From an uncultured Bacillota bacterium (lineage in GTDB: Bacteria > Bacillota > Dehalobacteriia > UBA4068 > UBA4997), in the NCBI GenBank assembly GCA_948907985.1, contig CAQWMM010000009.1, positions 1-48,936 on the forward strand: a stretch of 48,936 nt of DNA, in the 5' to 3' direction. Below the pieces are notes generated by a model. The model was not told where the DNA came from, did no database searches, and saw only the letters and a program-made list of their open reading frames with translations. How positions within the stretch are numbered: position 1 is the stretch's first letter; every line of letters begins with the position of its first letter. Below, piece by piece: positions 29,903 through 37,422 of the stretch. Position numbers and translations under genes: made by a program.

Positions 29903-29924
29903 TAGATTGGAGGGGGTAATGACA

Positions 29925-30302
29925 ATGGAATTGGCGGCTTATTTTCAAAGTGTTCTGGAACAGGACCCGGCGGCGGTTGTGATTTGTAATTTGCAGCACG
30001 AGATTATTTATATGAATCCGGCGGCGATTGCGCGCTATGCCAAACGCGGCGGCCGGCAGCTTTTGGGCAAAAGCCTGCTGGATTGCCACGGCCCGGCCTC
30101 CCGGGATATGATTGCCAAAGTGTTGGCCTGGTTTGCGGCCAGCCCTACGCATAATCGCATTTACACATCTTATAACCCAAAGGAAAATAAAGACGTGTAT
30201 ATGGTGGCGCTGCGCTCTGCCCAGGGCGAGTTGATCGGCTACTATGAAAAGCATGAGTATCGCAACCCGGAGCAGGGCCGCCTTTATGATTTTGCAGATT
30301 AG
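29925..30302 (+). CDS. Single PAS-domain protein
   Basis: 125 aa from ATG 29925, after GGAGGGGG (29909-29916); an ATG two codons earlier is too close to that site. The chain is one PAS fold: SVLEQDPAAVVICNLQHEII, YMNPAAIARYAKRGGRQLLG, KSLLDCHGPASRDMIAKVLAWF, then YTSYNPKENKDVYMVALRSAQGELIGYYEKHEYR. The Cys-His (DCHGP) pair and the conserved EKHEYR end are seen in stand-alone Bacillota PAS proteins; a haem or flavin ligand is conceivable but not shown. It has no output domain, so it must act through a partner. Confidence 0.82.
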   Translation: MELAAYFQSVLEQDPAAVVICNLQHEIIYMNPAAIARYAKRGGRQLLGKSLLDCHGPASRDMIAKVLAWFAASPTHNRIYTSYNPKENKDVYMVALRSAQGELIGYYEKHEYRNPEQGRLYDFAD

Positions 30303-30332
30303 GTCGAAATAGAGTGAAAGGGATGGATTTGA

Positions 30333-31238
30333 GTGAAAATCGCGCGTTTAATTGGTATAATTTCTATTTTGTTACAGCAGCCTAAGGCCACCGCGGCCGA
30401 GTTGGCCGAGCGTTTTGAGGTTTCGGCGCGGACAATTTACCGCGATGTGGAGGCGTTGTGTCAGGCGGGGATTCCTCTGGCAACCACGCAGGGGCTGGGC
30501 GGCGGCATTTCAATTATGGATGGCTATAAGCTGGACAAGTCGCTGCTGACTTCGGAAGATATGCAGGCCATTTTGGCCGGACTGAAAAGCCTGGACAGCG
30601 TTAGCGGCAGCAACCGTTACCAGCAGCTAATGTCCCGGCTTTGCCCGCCCGGCTATGATTTGCTGCCGGCGGATGAGCAGCATATTTTGATTGATTTGGC
30701 CTCCTGGGATCGGACGGCTTTAACCGGCAAAATGGAACTGCTGCAAAGCGCCATTGCTGATTGCCGGCAGGTTGTTTTTACATATTGTTCGCCAAACGGT
30801 GAAACAGAAAGGCAGGTGGAGCCTTATAAGCTGCTGTTTCAGTGGTCCGGCTGGTATTTGTGGGGCTGGTGCGCGCTGCGGGGGGCTTTTCGCCTGTTTA
30901 AGCTAGGCCGAATGAGCGGCCTGCATTTGGCGGATAGTTTTGCGCCGCGGAATGTTCCCTTGCCAGACTTATCCGCCGAGCGGCTTTTCCCGCCTAATTT
31001 GCAGGTTAAAGCGCTGATTCAGCCGGCCTGTAAATGGCGGCTGATTGACGAATATGGCGTGGACAGCTTTCAGGTTCAGCCGGACGGGCGGCTGTTGTTT
31101 CAGTTTGGATTTACTGACGAGCAGAATCTTATCGGCTGGCTGGCCGGTTTTGGCGGGCAGGCCGAACTGCTGGAGCCTGTGGAGCTGCGCGGACGTATGG
31201 TGGAATTTGCCGAGGGTATCCTGAAACAATATCAATGA
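30333..31238 (+). CDS. HTH-WYL transcriptional regulator (YafY-like)
   Basis: 301 aa from GTG 30333, with AAAGGGATGG at 30317-30326. N-terminal HTH_11 domain: LIGIISILLQQPKATAAELA, then ERFEVSARTIYRDVEALCQA, GIPLATTQGLGGGISI. The WYL domain follows (about 140-220) with FTYCSPNGETERQVEPYKLL, WYLWGWCALRGAFRLFKLGRM, and a WCX tail. WYL domains bind ligands, in some cases nucleic acids or second messengers. It probably controls neighbouring genes, perhaps the TfoX-GyrI gene 72 nt downstream. Confidence 0.9.
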   Translation: MKIARLIGIISILLQQPKATAAELAERFEVSARTIYRDVEALCQAGIPLATTQGLGGGISIMDGYKLDKSLLTSEDMQAILAGLKSLDSVSGSNRYQQLMSRLCPPGYDLLPADEQHILIDLASWDRTALTGKMELLQSAIADCRQVVFTYCSPNGETERQVEPYKLLFQWSGWYLWGWCALRGAFRLFKLGRMSGLHLADSFAPRNVPLPDLSAERLFPPNLQVKALIQPACKWRLIDEYGVDSFQVQPDGRLLFQFGFTDEQNLIGWLAGFGGQAELLEPVELRGRMVEFAEGILKQYQ

Positions 31239-31310
31239 GCCCGGCCAAATATGACAGACTATTGTCCGGTTTGCTGTGTTATACTTATAAAAAAAAAGGG
31301 GGAAACTGAA

Positions 31311-32363
31311 ATGGCATCCAGCAGAGAATTTGTGGATTTTGCGTCTGGGCAGCTATCTGCCGCCGGTGAAATAACCAGCAAAAGGATGTTTGGCGAATAC
31401 GGTCTTTATTGCGATGGTCTGTTTTTTGCCGTGATTTGTGATAATCAGCTTTTTATTAAGCCCACGGAGGCCGGACGGGATTTGTTTCCGGATTTGCCGC
31501 TGGCGCCGCCTTATGCCGGCGCTAAGGATTATTTGCTGATTGATGATTTGGACGATAAGGAGCATTTGGCAGAGCTGGCCCGAGCCACCTGCGCTGAGTT
31601 GGCGCAAAAGGCCAAACCAAAGAAAAAAGCGGAAAAAAAGGCTGGGCAAATGTCCCAAGAAGAAGTTAATCAAAAGCAGCCTGCTTTTGATTACAAAAAG
31701 GAGTATAAGGAGTTTTATTTGCCCAAGCGCCAGCCGGGGCTGATTGAGGTTCCGCCTATGCAGTTTGCGGCGGTGCGTGGCCAAGGCGATCCCAACCAGG
31801 AGGGCGGCGCGTATCAGCAGGCGATTAGCTGGCTTTATGCCGCCGCTTATGCTGTTAAGATGAGCAAAAAGGGCGATTACCGTATGGCGGGTTACTTTGA
31901 TTTTGTAGTTCCGCCTCTGGAGGGGCTTTGGTGGCAGCAGGACGCCGACGGCCAGATTAGGCTGGATTTTGCGCCGGGCCAAAAGGAGAATCTGCACTGG
32001 CTGGCGCTGATTCGTCTGCCGGATTTTGTCAGCGAGGCTGATTTTGCCTGGGCGGCGGCTAAAGCGGCGGCCAAGCAGCCGCAGTCAGCCGGGCGGCTGG
32101 AACTTTTCCGCTATACGGAGGGGCTTTGCGTGCAGTGCCTGCATGTTGGCCCTTATGATAACGAGCCGGCCACTGTTGCCGCTATGCGTGATTTTGCGGC
32201 GGCGCAGGGCTATGCTCTGGACGAAATAAAATCACCGAACGAGCAGCTGCCCGTTCGGCGACATCATGAAATATATTTAAGCGATCCACGCCGTTGTAAG
32301 CCGGAAAATATGAAAACGGTTATTCGGCTGCCGCTTGTTGCGCAAAGAAACTGTCGATCTTAG
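31311..32363 (+). CDS. TfoX N-terminal domain fused to GyrI-like domain
   Basis: 350 aa from ATG 31311, after AAAGGGGGAAA. Residues ~1-95 are TfoX_N-like: REFVDFASGQLSAAGEITSK, RMFGEYGLYCDGLFFAVI, LFIKPTEAGRDLFPDLPLA, LLIDDLDDKEHLAELARAT. A Lys-rich linker (~100-120) leads to a GyrI/SOUL-like ligand-binding domain (~130-340): LPKRQPGLIEVPPMQFAAV, GAYQQAISWLYAAAYAVKMS, LHVGPYDNEPATVAAM, HHEIYLSDPRRCKPENMKTV. The two families are usually separate proteins. The C terminus runs 44 nt into the convergent gene at 32320; GyrI domains normally end near KTVIRLPL, so the last eight residues are extra. Confidence 0.85.
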   Translation: MASSREFVDFASGQLSAAGEITSKRMFGEYGLYCDGLFFAVICDNQLFIKPTEAGRDLFPDLPLAPPYAGAKDYLLIDDLDDKEHLAELARATCAELAQKAKPKKKAEKKAGQMSQEEVNQKQPAFDYKKEYKEFYLPKRQPGLIEVPPMQFAAVRGQGDPNQEGGAYQQAISWLYAAAYAVKMSKKGDYRMAGYFDFVVPPLEGLWWQQDADGQIRLDFAPGQKENLHWLALIRLPDFVSEADFAWAAAKAAAKQPQSAGRLELFRYTEGLCVQCLHVGPYDNEPATVAAMRDFAAAQGYALDEIKSPNEQLPVRRHHEIYLSDPRRCKPENMKTVIRLPLVAQRNCRS

Positions 32364-34020
32364 ATTTTAAGTCAGCCTGATTGAGATGTTTAAGCAGATA
32401 GCCGGCAGGCTGCAAAGACATAACCTGCTGTACGCTTGCCGGATCGTTCCGGCCAGTGAGAAAAATTACCGGAATATCGGCAAAGTTCTTGTCGGAGCGA
32501 AACATGGCCAGGGTTCGCCGCCCGTCGCAGATCGGCATATCATAATCCAGCAGCACCAGATCCGGCCGGTTCAGGGTGATTGCGCGGATAGCGGCTACGC
32601 CGGATTCTACTACGGATACGTCATAATCATCGGTTAAAAGTTTTTTCATACCCTGCCGAATGGTGAGAGAGTCGTCAACAACCAGAATTTTGTGTTTGTT
32701 GGCGATTTCTTCTTGTCTTTCTTCTTCCAACAGGCTGGTAACATATTTGTTTACTGCATCTATGGCGTTATCGTTAACAATATTGGCTGAACTTTCCAGC
32801 TTTTGTTGTTCGGCCTGTTGTTTGCGGCTGGCCAAAAACTGCTCCAGTTCATTCATTGCGTTTTCGGCCTGTTTTTTGCGAATAGCTAAAAATTTATCCA
32901 GGTCGTCAATGGCGTTATCGGCCTGCTGCTTGCGGATTGCCAGATAATTTTCCACATCGCCGGCGGAGGCTTTGGCCGCCTGGCTGGCTCTAAGCTGCCG
33001 CCGTTGATTGATGAGTTCGTTAAGTTCGTTCATGGCGCTGGTTGTTTGCTTTTGCAGGTTCTCCAGATACTGATCCACCTGGTCCATATTCTGCTCGTTC
33101 TCTTTGGCCGGGCCGATGCTGGTTTCCAGCAGGTGTGGGGCTATCAGACAGAATGCAAAGTAGCCGAGGCCGCCGGTGTTGAACAACATACTAACTTGAA
33201 GCTGTTCCTTGGCCAGCAGCTTTTGGAATTGACTGTAGGAAAGCAGACTTTCCGCTTTTAATTCATAAGTTTCCAGATTGGGGAACTGTTCCATAAAACG
33301 CTGCACAAATTGGCGCGCCGTATAACGGGCGGCGTGAATTAGCATATTATCAAGCTTGTTGGATTTGAACCCCAAAACTTTGCCGATGGTGCTGATTAAC
33401 AATTTCTCCTCAAAAACCAGAATAACCTCCTGGCGGATATTGTCATCTTTATGGCCATACTCCAGCCGGTAATAAACGCCGCGGCCAAATTTTTCCCCGC
33501 CGTAGGCGTCGCTGATTAGCTGGGATTCCAGCCGGAACATATCGAACATTAGTTGAAGAATAACTTTTTTCATAGCGTCGAGCTCTTCGCCAGGCAACAA
33601 GTTTTCCCATTTGCGGACTCCCTGCCCAGTAATAGCCCGGTCTTCTGTAAGTGTGTGGCCGATCAGCCAGCCGGCGCAAACGCCAAGAAAGTGATTGAGC
33701 GATTCGGTTGAATAATTGGTGCGCTCCAATTCCTGTTCCAGCGCCGGGATGGTGTTTTCCCGAAAGCTTTTATGTATTTTCTGGTGCTGTTCAAGCCCAG
33801 GGTAGGCAATAGAACGCATATAATCTTCTTCCTCAGCGAAGTGCCGCAGGGTGTGTTCCTTAAAAAATTTTATACCCTCCTGACAAGTCCATTGATTGTC
33901 TTTGTCTTCTTCCTTAAACTTGTAAAGCTTGTTTATAATAGTGAAAAGGCGCTGATGTTCTTTATCAATAACCTCTACGCCGATATTAAACTCGTCCCGC
34001 CATTCAAATTGAGCGTCCAT
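32320..34020 (-). CDS. Hemerythrin / coiled-coil repeat / receiver fusion protein
   Basis: 566 aa; ATG at 34020 after GAGAGGAGGA. Residues 1-135 are bacteriohemerythrin with the full diiron set: His22 (DKEHQRLF), His60 and Glu64 (HxxxE), His79 and His83 (HxxxH), His122 and Asp127 (HxxxxD). About 145-300 is a globular part (QEVILVFEEKLLISTIGKVL, LFNTGGLGYFAFCLI) that may be CheX-like, a weak guess. About 305-410 is coiled coil, including an 18-residue repeat three times (NYLAIRKQQADNAIDDL, KFLAIRKKQAENAMNEL, QFLASRKQQAEQQ). A receiver domain follows (~440-560): VVDDS, VLLDYDMP with the phospho-Asp, FLTGR, and a Lys in LLKHL. Likely an oxygen- or iron-linked signalling protein. Confidence 0.9.
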   Translation of the reverse strand: MDAQFEWRDEFNIGVEVIDKEHQRLFTIINKLYKFKEEDKDNQWTCQEGIKFFKEHTLRHFAEEEDYMRSIAYPGLEQHQKIHKSFRENTIPALEQELERTNYSTESLNHFLGVCAGWLIGHTLTEDRAITGQGVRKWENLLPGEELDAMKKVILQLMFDMFRLESQLISDAYGGEKFGRGVYYRLEYGHKDDNIRQEVILVFEEKLLISTIGKVLGFKSNKLDNMLIHAARYTARQFVQRFMEQFPNLETYELKAESLLSYSQFQKLLAKEQLQVSMLFNTGGLGYFAFCLIAPHLLETSIGPAKENEQNMDQVDQYLENLQKQTTSAMNELNELINQRRQLRASQAAKASAGDVENYLAIRKQQADNAIDDLDKFLAIRKKQAENAMNELEQFLASRKQQAEQQKLESSANIVNDNAIDAVNKYVTSLLEEERQEEIANKHKILVVDDSLTIRQGMKKLLTDDYDVSVVESGVAAIRAITLNRPDLVLLDYDMPICDGRRTLAMFRSDKNFADIPVIFLTGRNDPASVQQVMSLQPAGYLLKHLNQADLKSKIDSFFAQQAAAE

Positions 34021-34137
34021 GATTTAATCCTCCTCTCGTATAGAGCTTATATCATTACTATTATATCATATTATACAACAGATGATAATGAAAATGCAAT
34101 CTAAATTGTAATTTTTTTACAGAAATATTTTTTGTTC

Positions 34138-35493
34138 TCAATAATAATGATAACGCTTGCGTTTAGCAATGATAAAGGAAAAGGCTATAATCACGGTGAA
34201 AAGGTCAGCCAGAACCGCCGAAAGCCAGATGCCATCTACTTTTAGAAAGATGGGCAGTATAAGCACCATGGAAATCTCAAATACCAGACTGCGCAGAAAG
34301 GCGATCAGGGCGGAGGTCAGGCCGTCGGAAAGCGCGGTGAAGAACGATGAACTGTATACCGCAAAACCGGCGAACAGGTATACAAAGGCATAGATGCGGA
34401 TGGCGTGAATTGTCAGCTGCAAAAGCTCGGCGTCGTAGCTGACAAAAATACTGGCCAGAGCGCCGCCCAGCAGCTGGGCCAAACTGAACATGATAACCGC
34501 CAGCACCGCCACCAGTTTCAGGCTTTTTTGCAGTAGGTTCTTCAGCTCGGCATGGTTGGCCGCGCCGAAATGATAACCGGTTACCGGGGCAATACCGTTG
34601 GCGTAGCCGGTGAAAATAGCGATAAAAACGGTGGAAAGATACATAATTACACCATAAGCCGCCACGCCGTTTTCGCCCAGGTATTTTAATAATTGCAGGT
34701 TATAAAGCATGCTGACCAGCGATAGGGCGATGTTGCTCATCAGCTCTGACGAGCCGTTAGTGCAGGCGCGCAGCAGGGCCGGGCCGTTGATTTTGGTTTT
34801 TCCCAGGCGCAGCAGGCTGCTGTTGGGCTGAGCAAAATATACCAGCGGAATAATGGAGCCAACCAACACGCCCAAGCCGGTGGCCACCGCCGCCCCGGCC
34901 AGCCCCCATTGCAGCACGCCCATAAAGAGCGCGTCAAAAAACATATTGGTGCAGCCAGCCAGCAGAGTAACTATCAGGCCCAGGCGGGGCTTTTCTGCGG
35001 TGATGAAAAAGCTGGCAAATTCAAATTGCAGCATAAAAAGGGGTAGAAAGGGCAGCAGAATACGGCCATAAAGCAGGCTGTTGCTTAACAACTCGCCCTC
35101 TGCGCCCATTAGTTGGAGAATAGGGCGCAGGAAAATAAAAACAACGGCCGCAATGACGGCGCCGCTGATGGCTGTGGCATATACGAACAGTGAAAACAGC
35201 CGCCGGGCGCGTTCTTTTTTGCCCTCGCCCAGACTGCGCGCTACCAAAGCCCCGCCGCCGGCCCCAAACATAAAGCCGACCGAGCCTAAAATCATAATCA
35301 GCGGCATAATAAAATTGACGGCGGCAAAGGGGGTTTTGCCGACAAAATTAGATACAAAATAGCCGTCTACCACGCCGTAAACGGAGGTGAAAATCATCAT
35401 GATGATTGAGGGCAGCGTAAAACGCAGCAAGCGGGGATAATCAAAGTGATCGGAAAGCTGAATAACATCTTTGGGTTGTTTATTATTTAACAT
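34138..35493 (-). CDS. MATE-family multidrug efflux protein
   Basis: 451 aa from ATG at 35493; an in-frame TTG at 35505 lies only 3-4 nt from AAAGGA, so the start is uncertain. Twelve membrane helices are expected. MATE features: DYPRLLRFTLPSIIMMIFTS, VVDGYFVSNFVGKTPFAAVN, FMFGAGGGALVARSLGEGKK, and in the second half YANGIAPVTGYHFGAANHAE. It belongs to the MepA-like branch, which exports cationic drugs using a sodium or proton gradient. It lies 28 nt after the MarR gene in one operon, so expression is probably induced when MarR releases its operators. Confidence 0.93.
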   Translation of the reverse strand: MLNNKQPKDVIQLSDHFDYPRLLRFTLPSIIMMIFTSVYGVVDGYFVSNFVGKTPFAAVNFIMPLIMILGSVGFMFGAGGGALVARSLGEGKKERARRLFSLFVYATAISGAVIAAVVFIFLRPILQLMGAEGELLSNSLLYGRILLPFLPLFMLQFEFASFFITAEKPRLGLIVTLLAGCTNMFFDALFMGVLQWGLAGAAVATGLGVLVGSIIPLVYFAQPNSSLLRLGKTKINGPALLRACTNGSSELMSNIALSLVSMLYNLQLLKYLGENGVAAYGVIMYLSTVFIAIFTGYANGIAPVTGYHFGAANHAELKNLLQKSLKLVAVLAVIMFSLAQLLGGALASIFVSYDAELLQLTIHAIRIYAFVYLFAGFAVYSSSFFTALSDGLTSALIAFLRSLVFEISMVLILPIFLKVDGIWLSAVLADLFTVIIAFSFIIAKRKRYHYY

Positions 35494-35521
35494 AAAAATT
35501 GGCAATTTTCCTTTCGATATA

Positions 35522-35989
35522 TTATAGGTTTTGTATTTTGTCTTTAAAGTCGCGCATAAAGCGCTGCGTCAGTTCAATATAAACGTCGGTTTCCTCTTCT
35601 GTCCAGTTAAGCATAGCCTCATTTTCCATTTGTATCATGCGTATAACGGTGTTCTCGGCCAGCTTTTGGCCGCTGGCCGTCAGACAGACGATTTTGCGCC
35701 GTCCGCCGGAGCTTTGCAGATATAACAGGCCTTGGCTTTCCATTTTGCGCAGGGCGGAATTGATAGTTTGTTTGCCCAGACCGGAAAGCCGCACAACATC
35801 AACCAGCGGGCAGTCCTGGCCGATATTGCAGATAACATAGAGAATTTTCATCACGCTGTCGGCCAGGCCCAGACGTTTGGCGGCCTCGTGATAAATCGCG
35901 CCGGTTTCGGAAAGCAGCAGGTTGAGGCGTTTATTTTGCTGATAGACTTTTTCAGCTTCATTAGGAGTTGTTGGTGGATTTGTGGACAT
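35522..35989 (-). CDS. MarR-family repressor of the MATE exporter
   Basis: 155 aa; ATG at 35989 after GAGGTGAT. Winged-helix MarR fold: KRLNLLLSETGAIYHEAAKR, SVMKILYVICNIGQDCPLVD, the recognition helix region LSGLGKQTINSALRKMESQG, the wing LYLQSSGGRRKIVCLTASGQ, and a C-terminal dimerisation helix (TEEETDVYIELTQRFMRDF). The promoter ahead of it carries two copies of the same 15-bp site (36015 and 36044), pointing to autoregulation of the marR-MATE operon. Confidence 0.92.
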   Translation of the reverse strand: MSTNPPTTPNEAEKVYQQNKRLNLLLSETGAIYHEAAKRLGLADSVMKILYVICNIGQDCPLVDVVRLSGLGKQTINSALRKMESQGLLYLQSSGGRRKIVCLTASGQKLAENTVIRMIQMENEAMLNWTEEETDVYIELTQRFMRDFKDKIQNL

Positions 35990-36008
35990 TGGTTATCACC
36001 TCATAAAA

Positions 36009-36067
36009 ATAGCAAGTATGATTTCGTACATACTTGCTATTATAGTATGATTTCGTACCTTTGTCAA
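36009..36067 (-). promoter_or_regulatory. marR-MATE promoter with overlapping operators
   Basis: Minus strand: TTGACA (plus 36067-36062), 17 nt, TATAAT (plus 36044-36039), a perfect consensus. AGTATGATTTCGTAC occurs twice in the same orientation, at 36015-36029 (just past the -10) and 36044-36058 (in the spacer), 29 bp apart. The first lies in a perfect 12-bp inverted repeat, ATAGCAAGTATG (36009-36020) / CATACTTGCTAT (36029-36040). Binding there would block RNA polymerase. Confidence 0.8.
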
Positions 36068-36094
36068 GCTTTTTTATAATTGGCAGATTTGCCG

Positions 36095-37117
36095 TCAACG
36101 CCGGTAAGCGGCGGCGTCCTGCTGAATATAAGGGAAGTTTTCCAGCCTGGCAAATTCGGCCCGCATTCTTTCCCGAAAATTCTGTTTAAAGTCAGCGGGC
36201 AGTTGGCTAAACTGCATATGCTCGTAAAGCGGGGATTGGGTGTAGGCGCACAGGGTTTCGGCCTTCTGCAAAAGCTGTTCCATAATGAGCACCGTTGCCG
36301 CGGCGTCCTGCTGCCAAACCGCTTGCTCCAGTTCGGCGGCGGCCTCGTCGCAAAAACCCTTGTCCAGCAGACGGGCCAGCTGTTTTTGTTTTTCCAGCAA
36401 AGCCTGGGCTTTGGCGGCGTTTTTTTCCTGTTTGGCTAACAAATAGAGTTCGTGCAGCAGCAAATCCAGTCGGTTGCCGGTGTTGAAAAGCAGTTCTTCA
36501 TAGGCGCGCCAGGCTTTGTCAGTTTGGCCGGTTTGGCTGTAAATCAACGCCTGATATTGCTGGCGTTGAAAATTATCTGCCGGGAAATAGCTTAAATATT
36601 TTTCGGCCTGTTTATAATCATCCTGCCGCCGGTAAATATTAAACAGCATTTCTGCCGCCTGCCTGCGGATGGTTTCCTGCTGGCTGTGCAGGAGCTGTTC
36701 GTAGCAGTTTTTCAGCCATTCTTCCGCCGCCTTGTTGTGCTCGGGGCGCACCACGCGCCGGGCGTCAAACAGGATTGCCAAATTCAGGGCCAGCTGCTCG
36801 CAGTTGGGGTATTCGGCCATTTGTTTTTGGGCCCAGGCCAGCGCATCGGCAAAATTTTCTTTCTCCAGCTTTTGCTGGGCCTGCCGGCAAAGTTGGTTGA
36901 TTTCGTCCGTTGTTAGATTTTCCCGGAAAGTAAGCAGCGTATCGCAGCTGATACCCAGCAGGCGCGCCAGCGGGGCTAGCAGGGCGACGTCGGGCAGGCT
37001 TACGCCGCGTTCCCATTTGTTGACGGCGGGTGGCGTTACGCCCAGGCGTTGGGCCACCTGTTCCTGGGTTAGGCCTCGCGCTTTGCGCCAGTGGCGGATA
37101 ACCTCGCCAATGTTCAT
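36095..37117 (-). CDS. XRE regulator with TPR-like helical domain
   Basis: 340 aa; ATG at 37117, 9 nt after GGGAGG. Residues 1-65 are a Cro/C1 domain: MNIGEVIRHWRKARGLTQEQ, VAQRLGVTPPAVNKWERG, VSLPDVALLAPLARLLGISC. The remaining ~270 residues are all-helical with TPR-like spacing (EKENFADALAWAQKQMAEYP, DDYKQAEKYLSYFPADNF, GQTDKAWRAYEELLFNTGN). Such XRE-TPR proteins in Bacillota often respond to peptides (the Rgg/PlcR type), but many have no known ligand. No signal-peptide gene is obvious close by; the SpoVM-like ORF at 37245 is upstream on the same strand. Confidence 0.88.
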   Translation of the reverse strand: MNIGEVIRHWRKARGLTQEQVAQRLGVTPPAVNKWERGVSLPDVALLAPLARLLGISCDTLLTFRENLTTDEINQLCRQAQQKLEKENFADALAWAQKQMAEYPNCEQLALNLAILFDARRVVRPEHNKAAEEWLKNCYEQLLHSQQETIRRQAAEMLFNIYRRQDDYKQAEKYLSYFPADNFQRQQYQALIYSQTGQTDKAWRAYEELLFNTGNRLDLLLHELYLLAKQEKNAAKAQALLEKQKQLARLLDKGFCDEAAAELEQAVWQQDAAATVLIMEQLLQKAETLCAYTQSPLYEHMQFSQLPADFKQNFRERMRAEFARLENFPYIQQDAAAYRR

Positions 37118-37165
37118 ATTTGCAAACCTCCCTGTATAAGCTATAGTGTTCTCCTCTTGCTCTTA

Positions 37166-37194
37166 ATTATAGCAGGATTGGCCGCGCGGTACAA
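37166..37194 (-). promoter_or_regulatory. Promoter of the XRE-TPR gene
   Basis: Minus strand: TTGTAC (plus 37194-37189), 17 nt, TATAAT (plus 37171-37166) with TGC before the -10; 49 nt ahead of the ATG. Confidence 0.75.
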
Positions 37195-37208
37195 GTGAAT
37201 AAAAGTTA

Positions 37209-37237
37209 AGCGCCGGCTAAAAAAATTAACCGGCGCT
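37209..37237 (-). terminator. Terminator after the SpoVM-like gene
   Basis: AGCGCCGG (37209-37216) pairs with CCGGCGCT (37230-37237) around an AT-rich loop; reading on the minus strand it is followed by TTAACTTTTATT. It lies 8 nt after the stop of the mini-gene at 37245. Confidence 0.7.
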
Positions 37238-37244
37238 CATTGGC

Positions 37245-37313
37245 TTAATGCTTAAAGGTTTTTTTCAAAAAATTCAAAATCGGCGTTGGCAGCTTAAAAT
37301 AATAGACTTTCAT
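37245..37313 (-). CDS. SpoVM-like 22-aa amphipathic peptide
   Basis: ATG at 37313 on the minus strand stands 9 nt after AGGAGG in AAGGAGGG (plus 37322-37329); stop TAA at plus 37247-37245; a terminator follows. The peptide starts MKVYYFKLPTPI and ends LKKTFKH, basic and amphipathic. Bacillus subtilis SpoVM (26 aa) starts MKFYTIKLP, so M-K-x-Y-x-x-K-L-P is shared at the same positions; SpoVM sits on curved forespore membrane and recruits SpoIVA for coat assembly. Length, composition and translation signals fit; the short size makes chance similarity possible. A TATAAT (plus 37341-37336) lies just upstream without a clear -35. Confidence 0.5.
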   Translation of the reverse strand: MKVYYFKLPTPILNFLKKTFKH

Positions 37314-37422
37314 ATCTTTTACCCTCCTTGCCTGGATTATATAGGCGCGAACATCGGCAAATCTATCTATTAAATATATATACAGCAAGGCGGGAATATG
37401 ATAGTTGTCCGTCCAAATTTTT

